Source: Prevotellaceae bacterium
GTDB lineage: Bacteria > Bacteroidota > Bacteroidia > Bacteroidales > Bacteroidaceae
Assembly: GCA_021153165.1 (NCBI GenBank)
Contig: JAGKTZ010000027.1
Location: 1 to 32,317 of the forward strand
Direction of reading: 5' to 3'
Length of the DNA stretch: 32,317 nucleotides
Under the pieces are notes generated by a model. The model did not search any database. It was not told where the DNA came from and saw nothing but the letters and a program-made list of their open reading frames with translations. Both the position numbers and the translations under genes were made by a program. Within the stretch, counting starts at the first letter, position 1. Every line of letters begins with the position of its first letter. Positions 16,312 through 24,448 of this stretch are shown here, piece after piece.

Positions 16312-18504
16312 ATGTCGCACCTCAGATTTAAAGTTGTAGAAGAAGCATTCAAGAAGCGTCCCACGTTCGTAGCCCCCTCTACAGAAAGGCCTTCGGCTTA
16401 TTTTGGTAAGTACGTATTCAACAAGGAAAAGATGAATCGCTATCTCTCCGCAGATACCTACGAAAAACTCACCAAAGCCATAGAACAAGGCGCTCCTTTG
16501 ACCATGGACGTAGCAGACGAAGTGGCAAAGGGTATGAAGCAATGGGCGATGGATATGGGAGCGACACACTGCACACACTGGTTTCAGCCCTTGACTGAAG
16601 GTACGGCAGAAAAGCACGATGCCTTTGTGGAGCATGACGGCGAAGGCGGAATGATCGAGCACTTCTCTGGCAAACAATTGATTCAACAAGAGCCCGATGC
16701 TTCAAGCTTCCCCAATGGTGGTATTCGCTCTACTTTCGAAGCACGTGGTTATTCAGCCTGGGATCCCTCGTCGCCAGTATTTATCATCGGCGATACACTG
16801 ATGATCCCTACAGTCTTCATTGCATACACTGGAGAAGCGCTCGACTACAAAGCACCTCTGAAGAAATCGCTCGGTGCTATCGATACAGCAGCAACAGCCG
16901 TCGCACAATTGTTTGACGAAAAGGTGACACGTGTCACCACCAACTTGGGATGGGAACAAGAGTACTTCCTCGTAGATGAAGGTCTCTATGCCGCTCGCCC
17001 CGACCTACTGCTGACAGGTCGCACACTGATGGGGCATGAAAGTAGCAAGAACCAACAGATGGATGACCATTATTTTGGTGCCATTCCCGAGCGTGTAGGC
17101 GAATTTATGAAAGAACTCGAAATCCGTTCGCTTGAACTTGGTATTCCCTGCAAAACACGTCACAACGAGGTTGCACCCAACCAATTCGAATTAGCGCCGA
17201 TCTATGAAGAATGCAATTTGGCCATTGACCACAACATGCTCTTCATGATGATCATGCGCAATGTGGCACGCAAGCATGGTTTCCGTTGTCTGCTCCACGA
17301 AAAGCCTTTTGCTGGCATCAATGGTTCGGGTAAACACAATAATTGGAGCTTGACCACCGACACAGGTACACTATTGCACGCACCGGGTAAAACTCCCGAG
17401 GAGAACTTACGTTTTGTGACTTTCATCGTAGAAACTTTGATGGGAGTTTATCGTCATAACGGACTGCTGAAAGCTTCTATCATGAGCGCTACGAATGCGC
17501 ACCGTTTGGGCGGCGGAGAAGCGCCACCAGCAATCATCTCAAGTTTCCTGGGTGAACAAATCAGCAAACTTTTGAACGAAATCGAGGGGTCGCATGATAA
17601 CCAGCATTTGACACTGGATAGCAAGCATGGCGTACAACTGGATATCCCCCAAATCCCCGAATTGATGGTGGACAATACCGACCGCAACCGTACCTCACCA
17701 TTTGCGTTCACTGGTAACAGATTCGAATTCCGCGCAGTCGGTTCTAGCGCCAATTGTGCAAGTGCAATGATAGCCCTCAATACCGCCGTGGCAGAAGCAT
17801 TGACCAACTTCCGCAAACGCGTAGATGAACGTATGGCTAATGGAATGAACAAGACAGAGGCTATTCTCGAAGTCTTGCGCGAAGACATCCGTACCTGTCG
17901 CCCAATCCATTTTGATGGCAATGGTTATAGTGAAGAGTGGCAGGAAGAAGCTAAGCGCCGCGGCCTTGACTGCGAAACCTCAGCACCAATAGTTTTCGAC
18001 AGATATCTGGACAACCAAACCATCGAAATGTTTGAAAACATGAAGGTGATGAATCGTCACGAACTCGAGGCACGCAATGAGATCAAGTGGGAAACTTATT
18101 TCAAGAAAATACAAATCGAAAGTCGCGTGTTGGGCGACCTATGCATGAACCACATTATCCCCGTTGCTACGAAATATCAAACCCTACTGGCTACCAACGT
18201 GCACAAGATGCAATGCGCATTTGATGACACTGAGTTGATCGAGCAATTGACTTGCTACAATATAGATTTGATCAAGAAGATCAATAAGCACACTAAATTC
18301 ATTGCTGAAGCCGTAGACGAAATGGTAGAAAAGCGCAAGGAGGTCAACCAAATTCAAAACGTGAGAAGCAAAGCCATCGCCTACCACGACGAAGTGGCGC
18401 CCTACCTTGAAAGTATACGTTTCCACATTGACCGTCTGGAATTGATCGTAGAGGATGACATGTGGACATTGCCTAAGTATCGCGAACTTTTGTTTATCCG
18501 TTAA
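16312..18504 (+). CDS. glnN: Glutamine synthetase type III (GSIII), 730 aa
   Basis: Makes glutamine from glutamate, ammonia and ATP; GSIII is the main ammonia-assimilating synthetase in Bacteroidales. The ATG at 16312 gives MSHLRFKVVEEAFKKRP, matching the family N-terminus and its usual length (about 730 aa); extension to a TTG at 16204 would run into the -7 promoter. Recognisable blocks are THWFQPLTEGTAEKHDAF (~85), EPDASSFPNGG (~123), the central HNEVAPNQFELAPIYEE (~285), NGSGKHNNWS (~340, ATP/glutamate site region) and NRTSPFAFTGNRFEFRAVG (~460). The C-terminal ~120 residues form helices typical of GSIII. It is divergent from a glycosyltransferase gene and ends in its own terminator. No amtB or glnK lies beside it. 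Confidence 0.96.
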   Translation: MSHLRFKVVEEAFKKRPTFVAPSTERPSAYFGKYVFNKEKMNRYLSADTYEKLTKAIEQGAPLTMDVADEVAKGMKQWAMDMGATHCTHWFQPLTEGTAEKHDAFVEHDGEGGMIEHFSGKQLIQQEPDASSFPNGGIRSTFEARGYSAWDPSSPVFIIGDTLMIPTVFIAYTGEALDYKAPLKKSLGAIDTAATAVAQLFDEKVTRVTTNLGWEQEYFLVDEGLYAARPDLLLTGRTLMGHESSKNQQMDDHYFGAIPERVGEFMKELEIRSLELGIPCKTRHNEVAPNQFELAPIYEECNLAIDHNMLFMMIMRNVARKHGFRCLLHEKPFAGINGSGKHNNWSLTTDTGTLLHAPGKTPEENLRFVTFIVETLMGVYRHNGLLKASIMSATNAHRLGGGEAPPAIISSFLGEQISKLLNEIEGSHDNQHLTLDSKHGVQLDIPQIPELMVDNTDRNRTSPFAFTGNRFEFRAVGSSANCASAMIALNTAVAEALTNFRKRVDERMANGMNKTEAILEVLREDIRTCRPIHFDGNGYSEEWQEEAKRRGLDCETSAPIVFDRYLDNQTIEMFENMKVMNRHELEARNEIKWETYFKKIQIESRVLGDLCMNHIIPVATKYQTLLATNVHKMQCAFDDTELIEQLTCYNIDLIKKINKHTKFIAEAVDEMVEKRKEVNQIQNVRSKAIAYHDEVAPYLESIRFHIDRLELIVEDDMWTLPKYRELLFIR

Positions 18505-18550
18505 GATGTATATTTTTTCTCTACATTTGACATTACACTAATTCATACCA

Positions 18551-18584
18551 GGGAGATGATACCTATTGCAGGTATTCGTCTCCC
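18551..18584 (+). terminator. Terminator of glnN
   Basis: GGGAGATGATACCT pairs with AGGTATTCGTCTCCC (one G-U pair and one bulged base), followed by TTTTGCTTT. It lies 47 bp after the glnN stop. A TTG at 18566 that could open the next reading frame falls inside this hairpin, which argues against its use. Confidence 0.8.
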
Positions 18585-18622
18585 TTTTGCTTTATTCAAC
18601 ACCCCTATCCTGCTACACTCAA

Positions 18623-20683
18623 GTGAAGTCTTTCTCTCGCCATATCCTGCTACTCTCTGCCTTTTGCTTCGCTTTGTTAGCGCAAGCTCAAGTGCCGTCC
18701 TCACAGCGTGAACTATTCATGTCGTGGGAGGATTTCGTGGAAGATTACTATCAAAGCCAGTTGAATATGATGAACGAAGAAGGAGATGCAAGTGTTGTCT
18801 CTGCACAATCTGCACTTTTAGCCGATTTAGAAATCCTTTATCACAACCCGATAAATATTAATACCGCGACGCGCGAACAAATCCTGCGACTGCCTTTCAT
18901 TAGCGAAGCGCAAGCAGATTCTTTGTTGCTCTACCGCCAGCAACGCCGCGTATTTCGCACCCTTGGCGAGCTACAGGTTATCTCGGGCATTGACTACTCC
19001 ACACGTTGCCAACTTTCACTTTTCACTTATGTCGGCGATACTATTCGTCGCAAAACGCCACTGAAGCATATCATCGGACGTGGCAAACACGAACTTTACA
19101 ACACACTTCACATACCTTTATATAAAAGAGCAGGATATACTTCGCCCAACCCCTATGCTCAATATTTGGGCAATAGATTGAGTCACACACTTCGTTATCG
19201 CTACCATCATCACGAAGGCGTATCTTATGGTCTAACTTTGCAAAAGGACAATGGAGAACCCGTCGCCAAGCAAGGCTTCTACCCCTACGATTATATCTCT
19301 GCCTATGCGCAGGTCGAAGGATTAATTCCCAACGTTTCACTCCTGGTGGGAGATTTCGAAATCAACTGGGGCAGTGGACTTTTGATCGGCAATAATTATT
19401 TCAGCAGTGCCAAAAGTGCAATTACTCTCGTCCCAAAGAATAAGTCCGTTCTGCGACCACATACGTCCTCTGCTGAAAGTGGTTTTATGAGAGGTATAGC
19501 TTCTTCTATACGTTGGAAGCGCGATTGGGAAACGATGGTTTTTCTGTCGTATGATAAGATTGATGCTACACTGAAATATGACACTGTAACTTCATTCAAG
19601 ACGGACGGCCTACACCGCAATTTCAACGAAATCGGCAAACGAAGAACGGTCGGACAATTCGTTGCTGGCACACGTACATCCTTTCGCCAAAGCCACTGGC
19701 AAGTCGGAGCGAATGGTTATTATGCGCACTACGACAAAATGATCTACCCCACGATGAAAGCCTACAACAAATATTATCTACGGGGTCAAAATGTAGGCGG
19801 CATAAGCGTAGATGGAGCATGGCGAAACAAATATTTGACTTATCAAGGTGAATTGGCGATAGACGATGGCGCTCACTTGGCAACCACACACCTACTGCAA
19901 GGCAAGCCCTTCTCTTCGCTCACGCTCACTATGCAAGGACGCTATTTTTCTCCGCGCTACGTTTCACCATTTGCAGAAACGCTACAATCTGGTAGCCGTG
20001 TGCAAAATGAGACGGGCATACTACTTGGCGCAAAATACCAAGTCAATTCTCGACTGACCACTACGGCCTATACAGATTGGTGCTACCATCCGCGTCCCAC
20101 ATATCGCACCAATTATCCCTCTCAACGCTTCAAATACGAGGCTGAAGGGATATATTTGCTCAACGAAAATGTAAACTTTCAACTCTCCTACCGATTTAAC
20201 ACTAAACAACAGAACGTGACAGGTTATGACTTGATGGAATACATAGGCCGCCACCAAGTGCAGTTTTCATCAGCCTACAAGCAGGAAAAGTTTCAAGTCA
20301 ACGCCTCTACCAGTTTTGTTGTAGCCACGACACAAACCACCTCGCCCGAGTATGGTTTCCTTCTATCCACTCGCGGCAAATACGCACCCACGCCAACCCT
20401 GTCTTTGCAATTGTTCGCCTCTGTCTTTTTCACCGACGGCTACTCTTCTCGTATCTATGCCTACGAGCCACAACTGAGATACAACGGCGGATTCCCCACC
20501 TACGCTTATCACGGCATGCGCGTCGTAGGGCAATTACAATGGGAACCCTGCAAGTATATATCCCTTGCCACTCGCTATGGTTTGTTGCACTATTTCAACC
20601 GAGAAAGTATCAGCTCGGGCACACAGCAAATTCTCTCGCCGACACAAAATGATTTGTGGATACAAGTGGGAGTTAAGTTGTAA
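18623..20683 (+). CDS. Secreted helix-hairpin-helix domain protein, 686 aa
   Basis: This is an uncharacterised Bacteroidetes family protein. The best start is GTG at 18623, which yields an ideal signal peptide (MKSFSRHILLLSAFCFALLAQA, cut before Q). The only upstream choice is a TTG inside the glnN terminator, and the first in-frame ATG would remove the signal peptide. After an acidic segment (SWEDFVEDYYQSQLN) comes a ComEA-like helix-hairpin-helix unit at about 58-122 (NPININTATREQILRLPFIS; GELQVISGID). The remaining ~560 residues are rich in alternating aromatic and polar strands (YRYHHHEGVSYGLTLQKDNG) and end LWIQVGVKL, as expected of an outer-membrane beta-barrel. Such a pairing suggests an envelope-located protein, possibly in DNA uptake or binding, but no function is established. 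No promoter is obvious between the terminator and the start. Confidence 0.75.
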   Translation: MKSFSRHILLLSAFCFALLAQAQVPSSQRELFMSWEDFVEDYYQSQLNMMNEEGDASVVSAQSALLADLEILYHNPININTATREQILRLPFISEAQADSLLLYRQQRRVFRTLGELQVISGIDYSTRCQLSLFTYVGDTIRRKTPLKHIIGRGKHELYNTLHIPLYKRAGYTSPNPYAQYLGNRLSHTLRYRYHHHEGVSYGLTLQKDNGEPVAKQGFYPYDYISAYAQVEGLIPNVSLLVGDFEINWGSGLLIGNNYFSSAKSAITLVPKNKSVLRPHTSSAESGFMRGIASSIRWKRDWETMVFLSYDKIDATLKYDTVTSFKTDGLHRNFNEIGKRRTVGQFVAGTRTSFRQSHWQVGANGYYAHYDKMIYPTMKAYNKYYLRGQNVGGISVDGAWRNKYLTYQGELAIDDGAHLATTHLLQGKPFSSLTLTMQGRYFSPRYVSPFAETLQSGSRVQNETGILLGAKYQVNSRLTTTAYTDWCYHPRPTYRTNYPSQRFKYEAEGIYLLNENVNFQLSYRFNTKQQNVTGYDLMEYIGRHQVQFSSAYKQEKFQVNASTSFVVATTQTTSPEYGFLLSTRGKYAPTPTLSLQLFASVFFTDGYSSRIYAYEPQLRYNGGFPTYAYHGMRVVGQLQWEPCKYISLATRYGLLHYFNRESISSGTQQILSPTQNDLWIQVGVKL

Positions 20684-20814
20684 GGAAGAACTCATTAAGT
20701 TTTAGTATACAGAGAAGTATAACAAGCTGTATAAAACAAAAAAAGTAAACAAAATTGGGGAAATCCCAAATAATGTCTACTCATCCTTAATTAACCTAAA
20801 ACCTAAATAACTTG

Positions 20815-20889
20815 TGGGCGCTGACGGATTCGAACCGCCGACCCTCTGCTTGTAAGGCAGATGCTCTGAACCAGCTGAGCTAAGCGCCC
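20815..20889 (-). tRNA. tRNA-Val (anticodon UAC)
   Basis: The minus strand folds into a complete 75-nt cloverleaf: acceptor GGGCGCT/AGCGCCC, D-arm GCTC/GAGC, anticodon loop CTTACAA with anticodon TAC, and T-loop TTCGAAT. The discriminator base is A and CCA is not encoded. Confidence 0.97.
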
Positions 20890-21235
20890 GTTTCTCTTCT
20901 AAAGCGATGCAAAAGTACGACTATTTTTTATTACCACCAAATTTTCTTGATATTTTTTTTAGATTTGACGCAAAAAAGGGGCTAAAGATTATTTTCTGAA
21001 GGAATCTAAATAAAAACATAGCATCCTTTTGCCATTTTATGAGACTTTTGGGAGCCAGAAAAAAGCCTAGACCTTTTTTAAATTTCGCGACGGCTAGTTT
21101 AAAAAAGGTCTAGGATAATTTTCACAAGGCCTAGGTTTGTGAAAACAGTGATTTTTTGAGGATAATTTTCAAGGAGCCCTCAATCATCAGATATTTCAGA
21201 TTTTTTCAGGGCATTCTGAGTTTTCGAAAAAGATT
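20890..21235. other. Intergenic region between tRNA-Val and cutC
   Basis: About 345 bp without genes. It contains AT-rich sequence directly upstream of the tRNA (on its strand) and the dyad elements at 21067-21147. The cutC transcript also ends here on the minus strand, but I see no canonical terminator other than those dyads. Confidence 0.6.
21067..21147. repeat. CCTAGACCTTTTTTAAA dyad element plus second hairpin
   Basis: CCTAGACCTTTTTTAAA (21067) pairs perfectly with TTTAAAAAAGGTCTAGG (ending 21115), giving a 17-bp stem around a GC-rich loop (TTCGCGACGGCTAG region). A second hairpin, TTTTCACAA/TTGTGAAAA, follows at about 21119-21145 around CCTAGG. AGGATAATTTTCA recurs just after it. The first dyad aligns with 10105-10152 upstream of the GH2 gene, so it is a dispersed family in this genome. 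Confidence 0.75.
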
Positions 21236-21979
21236 CTACAAAGCAGAAATCGCAGTCTTAATACCTCGCACCTCGTCTGCCGAAGTCTCCATACGATAAT
21301 ACTCGTCACGGCCAGCAGCACCCATTTCGACACCAGCCAATCTATATTCCGAGGCACTTTCTACTCCGGCGCGAGCCGAAGCATGGATTTCTGTAGCACC
21401 ACAAAGAGAGAGAATTTCTGCGGCATTGCTACTCTTCACGCCACAACCTGGCATGATAGAGATACGGCCTTGAGCCTGTTGTACAAAATCCCTAAGACGC
21501 GCCACACCTGCAAGTGCCGTAGCCGAACATCCTGAGGTCAGTACACGGTGGCAGCCCATTGTAATGAGTTGCTCAAGTGCTTCGCTCGGATTGACACACA
21601 TATCAAAGGCGCGATGAAATGTCACCTCCATGCCATCAGCTGCTGCAATCATCTGCTCAACCAATGGGATGTCTATTTCGCCCTTGGTATTCAGTGCACC
21701 TATCACTACGCCATCCACACCTAATTGCTTCATCACGCGGATATCGTCTATCATCACCTGTGCCTCGGCCGGTGTATAGATAAAGTCACCACCACGAGGG
21801 CGTATCAATACATTTTTGCGAATATTGGGCAGTTGCACAGCTGCTTTCACATAGCCGTACGAGGGGGTCACACCGCCTTCGTCCAACCCTTGACACAATT
21901 CCAATCTATCAGCACCTCCGCGCCACGCCGCCTGAGCGCTACCAATGCTATCAGCACATATTTCCAATAGTCTGTTCAT
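21236..21979 (-). CDS. cutC: CutC family protein, 247 aa
   Basis: TIM-barrel protein of the CutC family. It was once linked to copper homeostasis in E. coli; its biochemical role remains unsettled. Family signatures are clear: LEICADSIGSAQAAWRGGAD at the N-terminus, RLELCQGLDEGGVTPS, VLIRPRGGDFIYT (~58-70), VTFHRAFDM (~123) and LTSGCSATAL, ISIMPGCGV. Length is typical (about 248 aa). The start at 21979 (MNRLLEI) follows an exact TACTTTTG promoter. It is a single gene, divergent from pyrK with a ~100-bp shared promoter region; nothing nearby relates to metals. Confidence 0.93.
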   Translation of the reverse strand: MNRLLEICADSIGSAQAAWRGGADRLELCQGLDEGGVTPSYGYVKAAVQLPNIRKNVLIRPRGGDFIYTPAEAQVMIDDIRVMKQLGVDGVVIGALNTKGEIDIPLVEQMIAAADGMEVTFHRAFDMCVNPSEALEQLITMGCHRVLTSGCSATALAGVARLRDFVQQAQGRISIMPGCGVKSSNAAEILSLCGATEIHASARAGVESASEYRLAGVEMGAAGRDEYYRMETSADEVRGIKTAISAL

Positions 21980-22001
21980 AATCGTCACATTTTCTTTTGC
22001 A

Positions 22002-22009
22002 CAAAAGTA
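22002..22009 (-). promoter_or_regulatory. Promoter -7 element of cutC
   Basis: The minus strand reads TACTTTTG, an exact TAnnTTTG match 22 nt before the ATG at 21979. Confidence 0.6.
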
Positions 22010-22052
22010 CAACTATTTTAAGGAAATAAAGGAGAAATACAGAAATAATCGT

Positions 22053-22060
22053 TAAATTTG
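22053..22060 (+). promoter_or_regulatory. Promoter -7 element of pyrK-pyrD
   Basis: TAAATTTG is an exact TAnnTTTG match 25 nt before the pyrK ATG. The transcript leader is about 20 nt, too short for attenuation control. Confidence 0.6.
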
Positions 22061-22085
22061 CCGAAAAAGAAACACCTATTAATAT

Positions 22086-22868
22086 ATGAAAAAATATATA
22101 CTTGATTTGCGCGTCGTAGCAGTGGAGCATCCACGCGAAGGCTATGCATTGTTGAAACTCACCAACGACGAGGGTGCCCTACCTGAAATGGTGCCCGGAC
22201 AATTCGTTGAAGTTAAGGTTGACAAGACAGAAGGCGTATTCTTGCGCCGCCCTATTTCTATCAATCGCATTTGCCGTGAGGCTAACGAACTTTGGTTGCT
22301 CGTGCATGCAGTTGGTGAAGGCACTCGTACATTATACAATATGCAAGCAGGAGATACACTCAACTGCGTGCTTCCCTTGGGCAATGGTTTCACTACCACA
22401 CATCCTGCAGGCAACAAAGTACTTTTGGTCGGCGGTGGTGTAGGTACTGCTCCACTTTTAGCTTATGGCGAGTATTTGAAGGAGAGAGGTGTGCAACCAT
22501 CATTCCTGCTAGGTGGACGCAGCGCTAAGGATTTATTGCAACTCGACCTGTTCGAACAAGTAGGTCCTGTGTATATCACCACAGAAGATGCATCGTTGGG
22601 CGAAAAGGGCTTTGTGACGCAACACAGCGTGCTCGAGGCAGAACATTTTGATGCTATTTCCACATGCGGCCCTAAGCCCATGATGATGGCCGTAGCACGC
22701 TATGCACACGCCAAGGGTATCACTTGCGAAGCCTCACTCGAGAATCTGATGGCATGTGGTTTGGGCGCTTGTTTGTGCTGCGTAGAAAAGAATCACGAAG
22801 GTCACAACGTGTGTGTATGTAAAGAAGGTCCAGTATTTAATACAGAGCAATTACAATGGCAAAATTAG
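22086..22868 (+). CDS. pyrK: Dihydroorotate dehydrogenase electron transfer subunit PyrK, 260 aa
   Basis: Carries electrons from the PyrDB subunit to NAD+ in the class 1B dihydroorotate dehydrogenase of pyrimidine synthesis. Visible features are the FAD-binding RRPISI (~55), the NAD-binding GGGVGTAPLL (~117-126), CGPKPMM (~194) and a C-terminal [2Fe-2S] cluster region with Cys residues in ACGLGACLCC and HNVCVC (~222-246). Length fits the family. Its last 13 bases overlap the start of pyrD, which implies translational coupling of the two subunits. Confidence 0.95.
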   Translation: MKKYILDLRVVAVEHPREGYALLKLTNDEGALPEMVPGQFVEVKVDKTEGVFLRRPISINRICREANELWLLVHAVGEGTRTLYNMQAGDTLNCVLPLGNGFTTTHPAGNKVLLVGGGVGTAPLLAYGEYLKERGVQPSFLLGGRSAKDLLQLDLFEQVGPVYITTEDASLGEKGFVTQHSVLEAEHFDAISTCGPKPMMMAVARYAHAKGITCEASLENLMACGLGACLCCVEKNHEGHNVCVCKEGPVFNTEQLQWQN

Positions 22869-23767
22869 GAGTTAATATAGGCAAGCTGTCGCTAAAAAAT
22901 CCAGTAATGACAGCATCAGGTACATTCGGCTATGGTTTGGAATTTGCCGACTTTATTGATTTGAACGAACTGGGCGGGTTCATCGTCAAGGGTACCACGC
23001 TCAATCCTCGCGAGGGCAATGATTATCCCCGTATGGCCGAGACACCATCGGGCATGCTCAACTGCGTAGGACTACAAAATAAAGGCGTAGATCATTTCTG
23101 CAAAGAAATCTATCCTCAACTCGAGCACCTCGATACTAACGTCATCGTCAATGTGTCGGGTTCTACGCTCGAAGACTACGTTGAGTGTGCTTCACGCATC
23201 AACGCCCTACCCCACGTCCCTGCTATTGAATTGAATATCTCTTGCCCCAACGTCAAGGCAGGTGGTATGGCCTTTGGTGTAACTCCTGAAGGCGCTGCAT
23301 CAGTAGTAAAAGCAGTAAGACAAGCCTACGATAAAACACTCATCGTAAAGCTATCGCCCAACGTCACCAGCATCGCAGACATCGCTAAGGCGGTGGAAGC
23401 AGAAGGCGCCGACTCTGTATCACTCATCAACACACTGATGGGCATGAGCATCGATATTGAGCGTCGCAAATCGCGCCTCAGCATCGGCACAGGCGGACTT
23501 AGTGGTCCCTGCGTAAAACCTGTAGCGCTCCGCATGGTTTGGCAAGTGGCACAAGCAGTGAATATCCCCATCGTCGGATTAGGCGGCATCATGAATGCAA
23601 CAGATGCTATCGAATTTATCATGGCTGGGGCAACTGCAATTGAAATCGGTACTGCCAATTTTATCGACCCTGCTGTCACAATCAAGGTAGTGAATGGCAT
23701 CAACGAGTGGTTGGATAATCATGGTGTAAAAGATGTCAATGACATCGTAGGTTGTTTGGAAGTGTAA
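22856..23767 (+). CDS. pyrD: Dihydroorotate dehydrogenase catalytic subunit (class 1B), 303 aa
   Basis: Oxidises dihydroorotate to orotate in the cytosol with FMN, handing electrons to PyrK. The class 1 barrel is clear: PVMTASGTFGYG (~17-28), the FMN/substrate-binding NPREG-like TTLNPREGNDYPR, NCVGLQNKG (~68), the active-site Cys in ELNISCPNVKAGG (Cys about residue 130), then VKLSPNV, GTGGLSGP, GLGGIMNATDAIEFI. A Cys base, in place of the Ser of class 2 enzymes, and the coupled pyrK show class 1B. It starts inside pyrK (13-base overlap), and two hairpins follow its stop. Confidence 0.96.
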   Translation: MAKLGVNIGKLSLKNPVMTASGTFGYGLEFADFIDLNELGGFIVKGTTLNPREGNDYPRMAETPSGMLNCVGLQNKGVDHFCKEIYPQLEHLDTNVIVNVSGSTLEDYVECASRINALPHVPAIELNISCPNVKAGGMAFGVTPEGAASVVKAVRQAYDKTLIVKLSPNVTSIADIAKAVEAEGADSVSLINTLMGMSIDIERRKSRLSIGTGGLSGPCVKPVALRMVWQVAQAVNIPIVGLGGIMNATDAIEFIMAGATAIEIGTANFIDPAVTIKVVNGINEWLDNHGVKDVNDIVGCLEV

Positions 23768-23791
23768 ACTTTGTAGCCGAAGAAATAAGGC

Positions 23792-23882
23792 ACATACAAA
23801 TTGCTATAAATATTATAATTGTATGTATACGCAAACAAGATAACGGCAAATTGCTCCACTTCTGCAATTAGCCGTTGTCTTG
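23792..23882 (+). repeat. Two consecutive hairpins downstream of pyrD
   Basis: ACATACAAATT/AATTGTATGT (23792-23826) forms an AT-rich hairpin. CAAGATAACGGCAAATTGC/GCAATTAGCCGTTGTCTTG (23836-23882) forms a 19-bp stem with one mismatch and one G-U pair. The second could stop pyrKD transcription, though no T run follows. It ends 48 bp before the sanA remnant. Confidence 0.65.
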
Positions 23883-23930
23883 ACATAAAATTCTTCCTTT
23901 TATAACATTCCATTCAAAAGAACAGAACAA

Positions 23931-24348
23931 ATGAGTACGTTGAAAAAAATCTTTCTATACTTCATTTTACCAGTAAGCCTTGTTTGCATCATCGCTATCA
24001 TCACTTGCGATGCAATTATCGAAAATAATGCTAAAGGTAAAATATATTCAAATGTAGAAGATATTCCAGAAAAAGTTGTCCGTACTGAGAACTACAAAAA
24101 TTTACGGTATTAAGTCCTACACCATAATTTCTCAGGAATTTCACAACGAGAGAGCACTATACCTTGCTGAGCATTTGGATTTAGATGTAAATAATCTGCA
24201 AGCCTTCAACGCAAAAACGCCTAAAGCCAAACGAGCTGCCATCACTTTGATGCGAGAATATCTGGCGCGTGTCAAAATGTTTATAGACTTCATCCTTGAT
24301 AAAGAGCCTAAAGATTTAGGCGAACCCGAACCAATAAATATCAAATAG
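23931..24348 (+). pseudogene. sanA/YdcF-like (DUF218) gene with internal deletion and frameshift
   Basis: Two overlapping frames hold the two ends of one family. The first (23931-24113) gives a membrane helix, MSTLKKIFLYFILPVSLVCI, then GKIYSNVEDIPEKV, the usual N-terminus of SanA-type 'vancomycin high temperature exclusion' proteins, and soon stops. The second, entered near 24076, gives SVLRTTKIYG, SYTIISQEFHNERALYLAEH and TLMREYLARVKMFIDFILD to EPKDLG, the usual C-terminal third. The middle part, which in the family carries the GLLLG, SGDN and NEPE motifs and the active site, is missing, by my estimate 80-100 residues. The junction lies at about 24066-24082. Intact relatives act in the envelope (peptidoglycan precursor or barrier function). 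The remaining ends are well preserved, so the loss looks recent. Two separate small genes are a poorer explanation. Confidence 0.75.
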
Positions 24349-24384
24349 AAGGCGAATAAAAACTTTCGCAAAGCAGAAAAAGCA

Positions 24385-24424
24385 AAATAAGGAATTTGAT
24401 TTATTGAGATCAAATTCCTTATTT
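24385..24424. terminator. Bidirectional terminator between the sanA remnant and the GH35 gene
   Basis: AAATAAGGAATTTGAT pairs perfectly with ATCAAATTCCTTATTT around an 8-nt loop. It lies 36 bp after the sanA remnant and 25 bp after the GH35 stop on the other strand, so it can serve both. Confidence 0.85.
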
Positions 24425-24448
24425 CGTATTTAATATTTCCAACTTATC

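Noticed and set aside
18566..18622. TTG start for the helix-hairpin-helix protein
   Set aside because: The TTG lies inside the glnN terminator hairpin and adds a poorly fitting extension before the signal peptide.
23931..24348. Two separate small genes (60 and 90 codons)
   Set aside because: Both match opposite ends of the same SanA/YdcF-type family, so a single broken gene explains them better.
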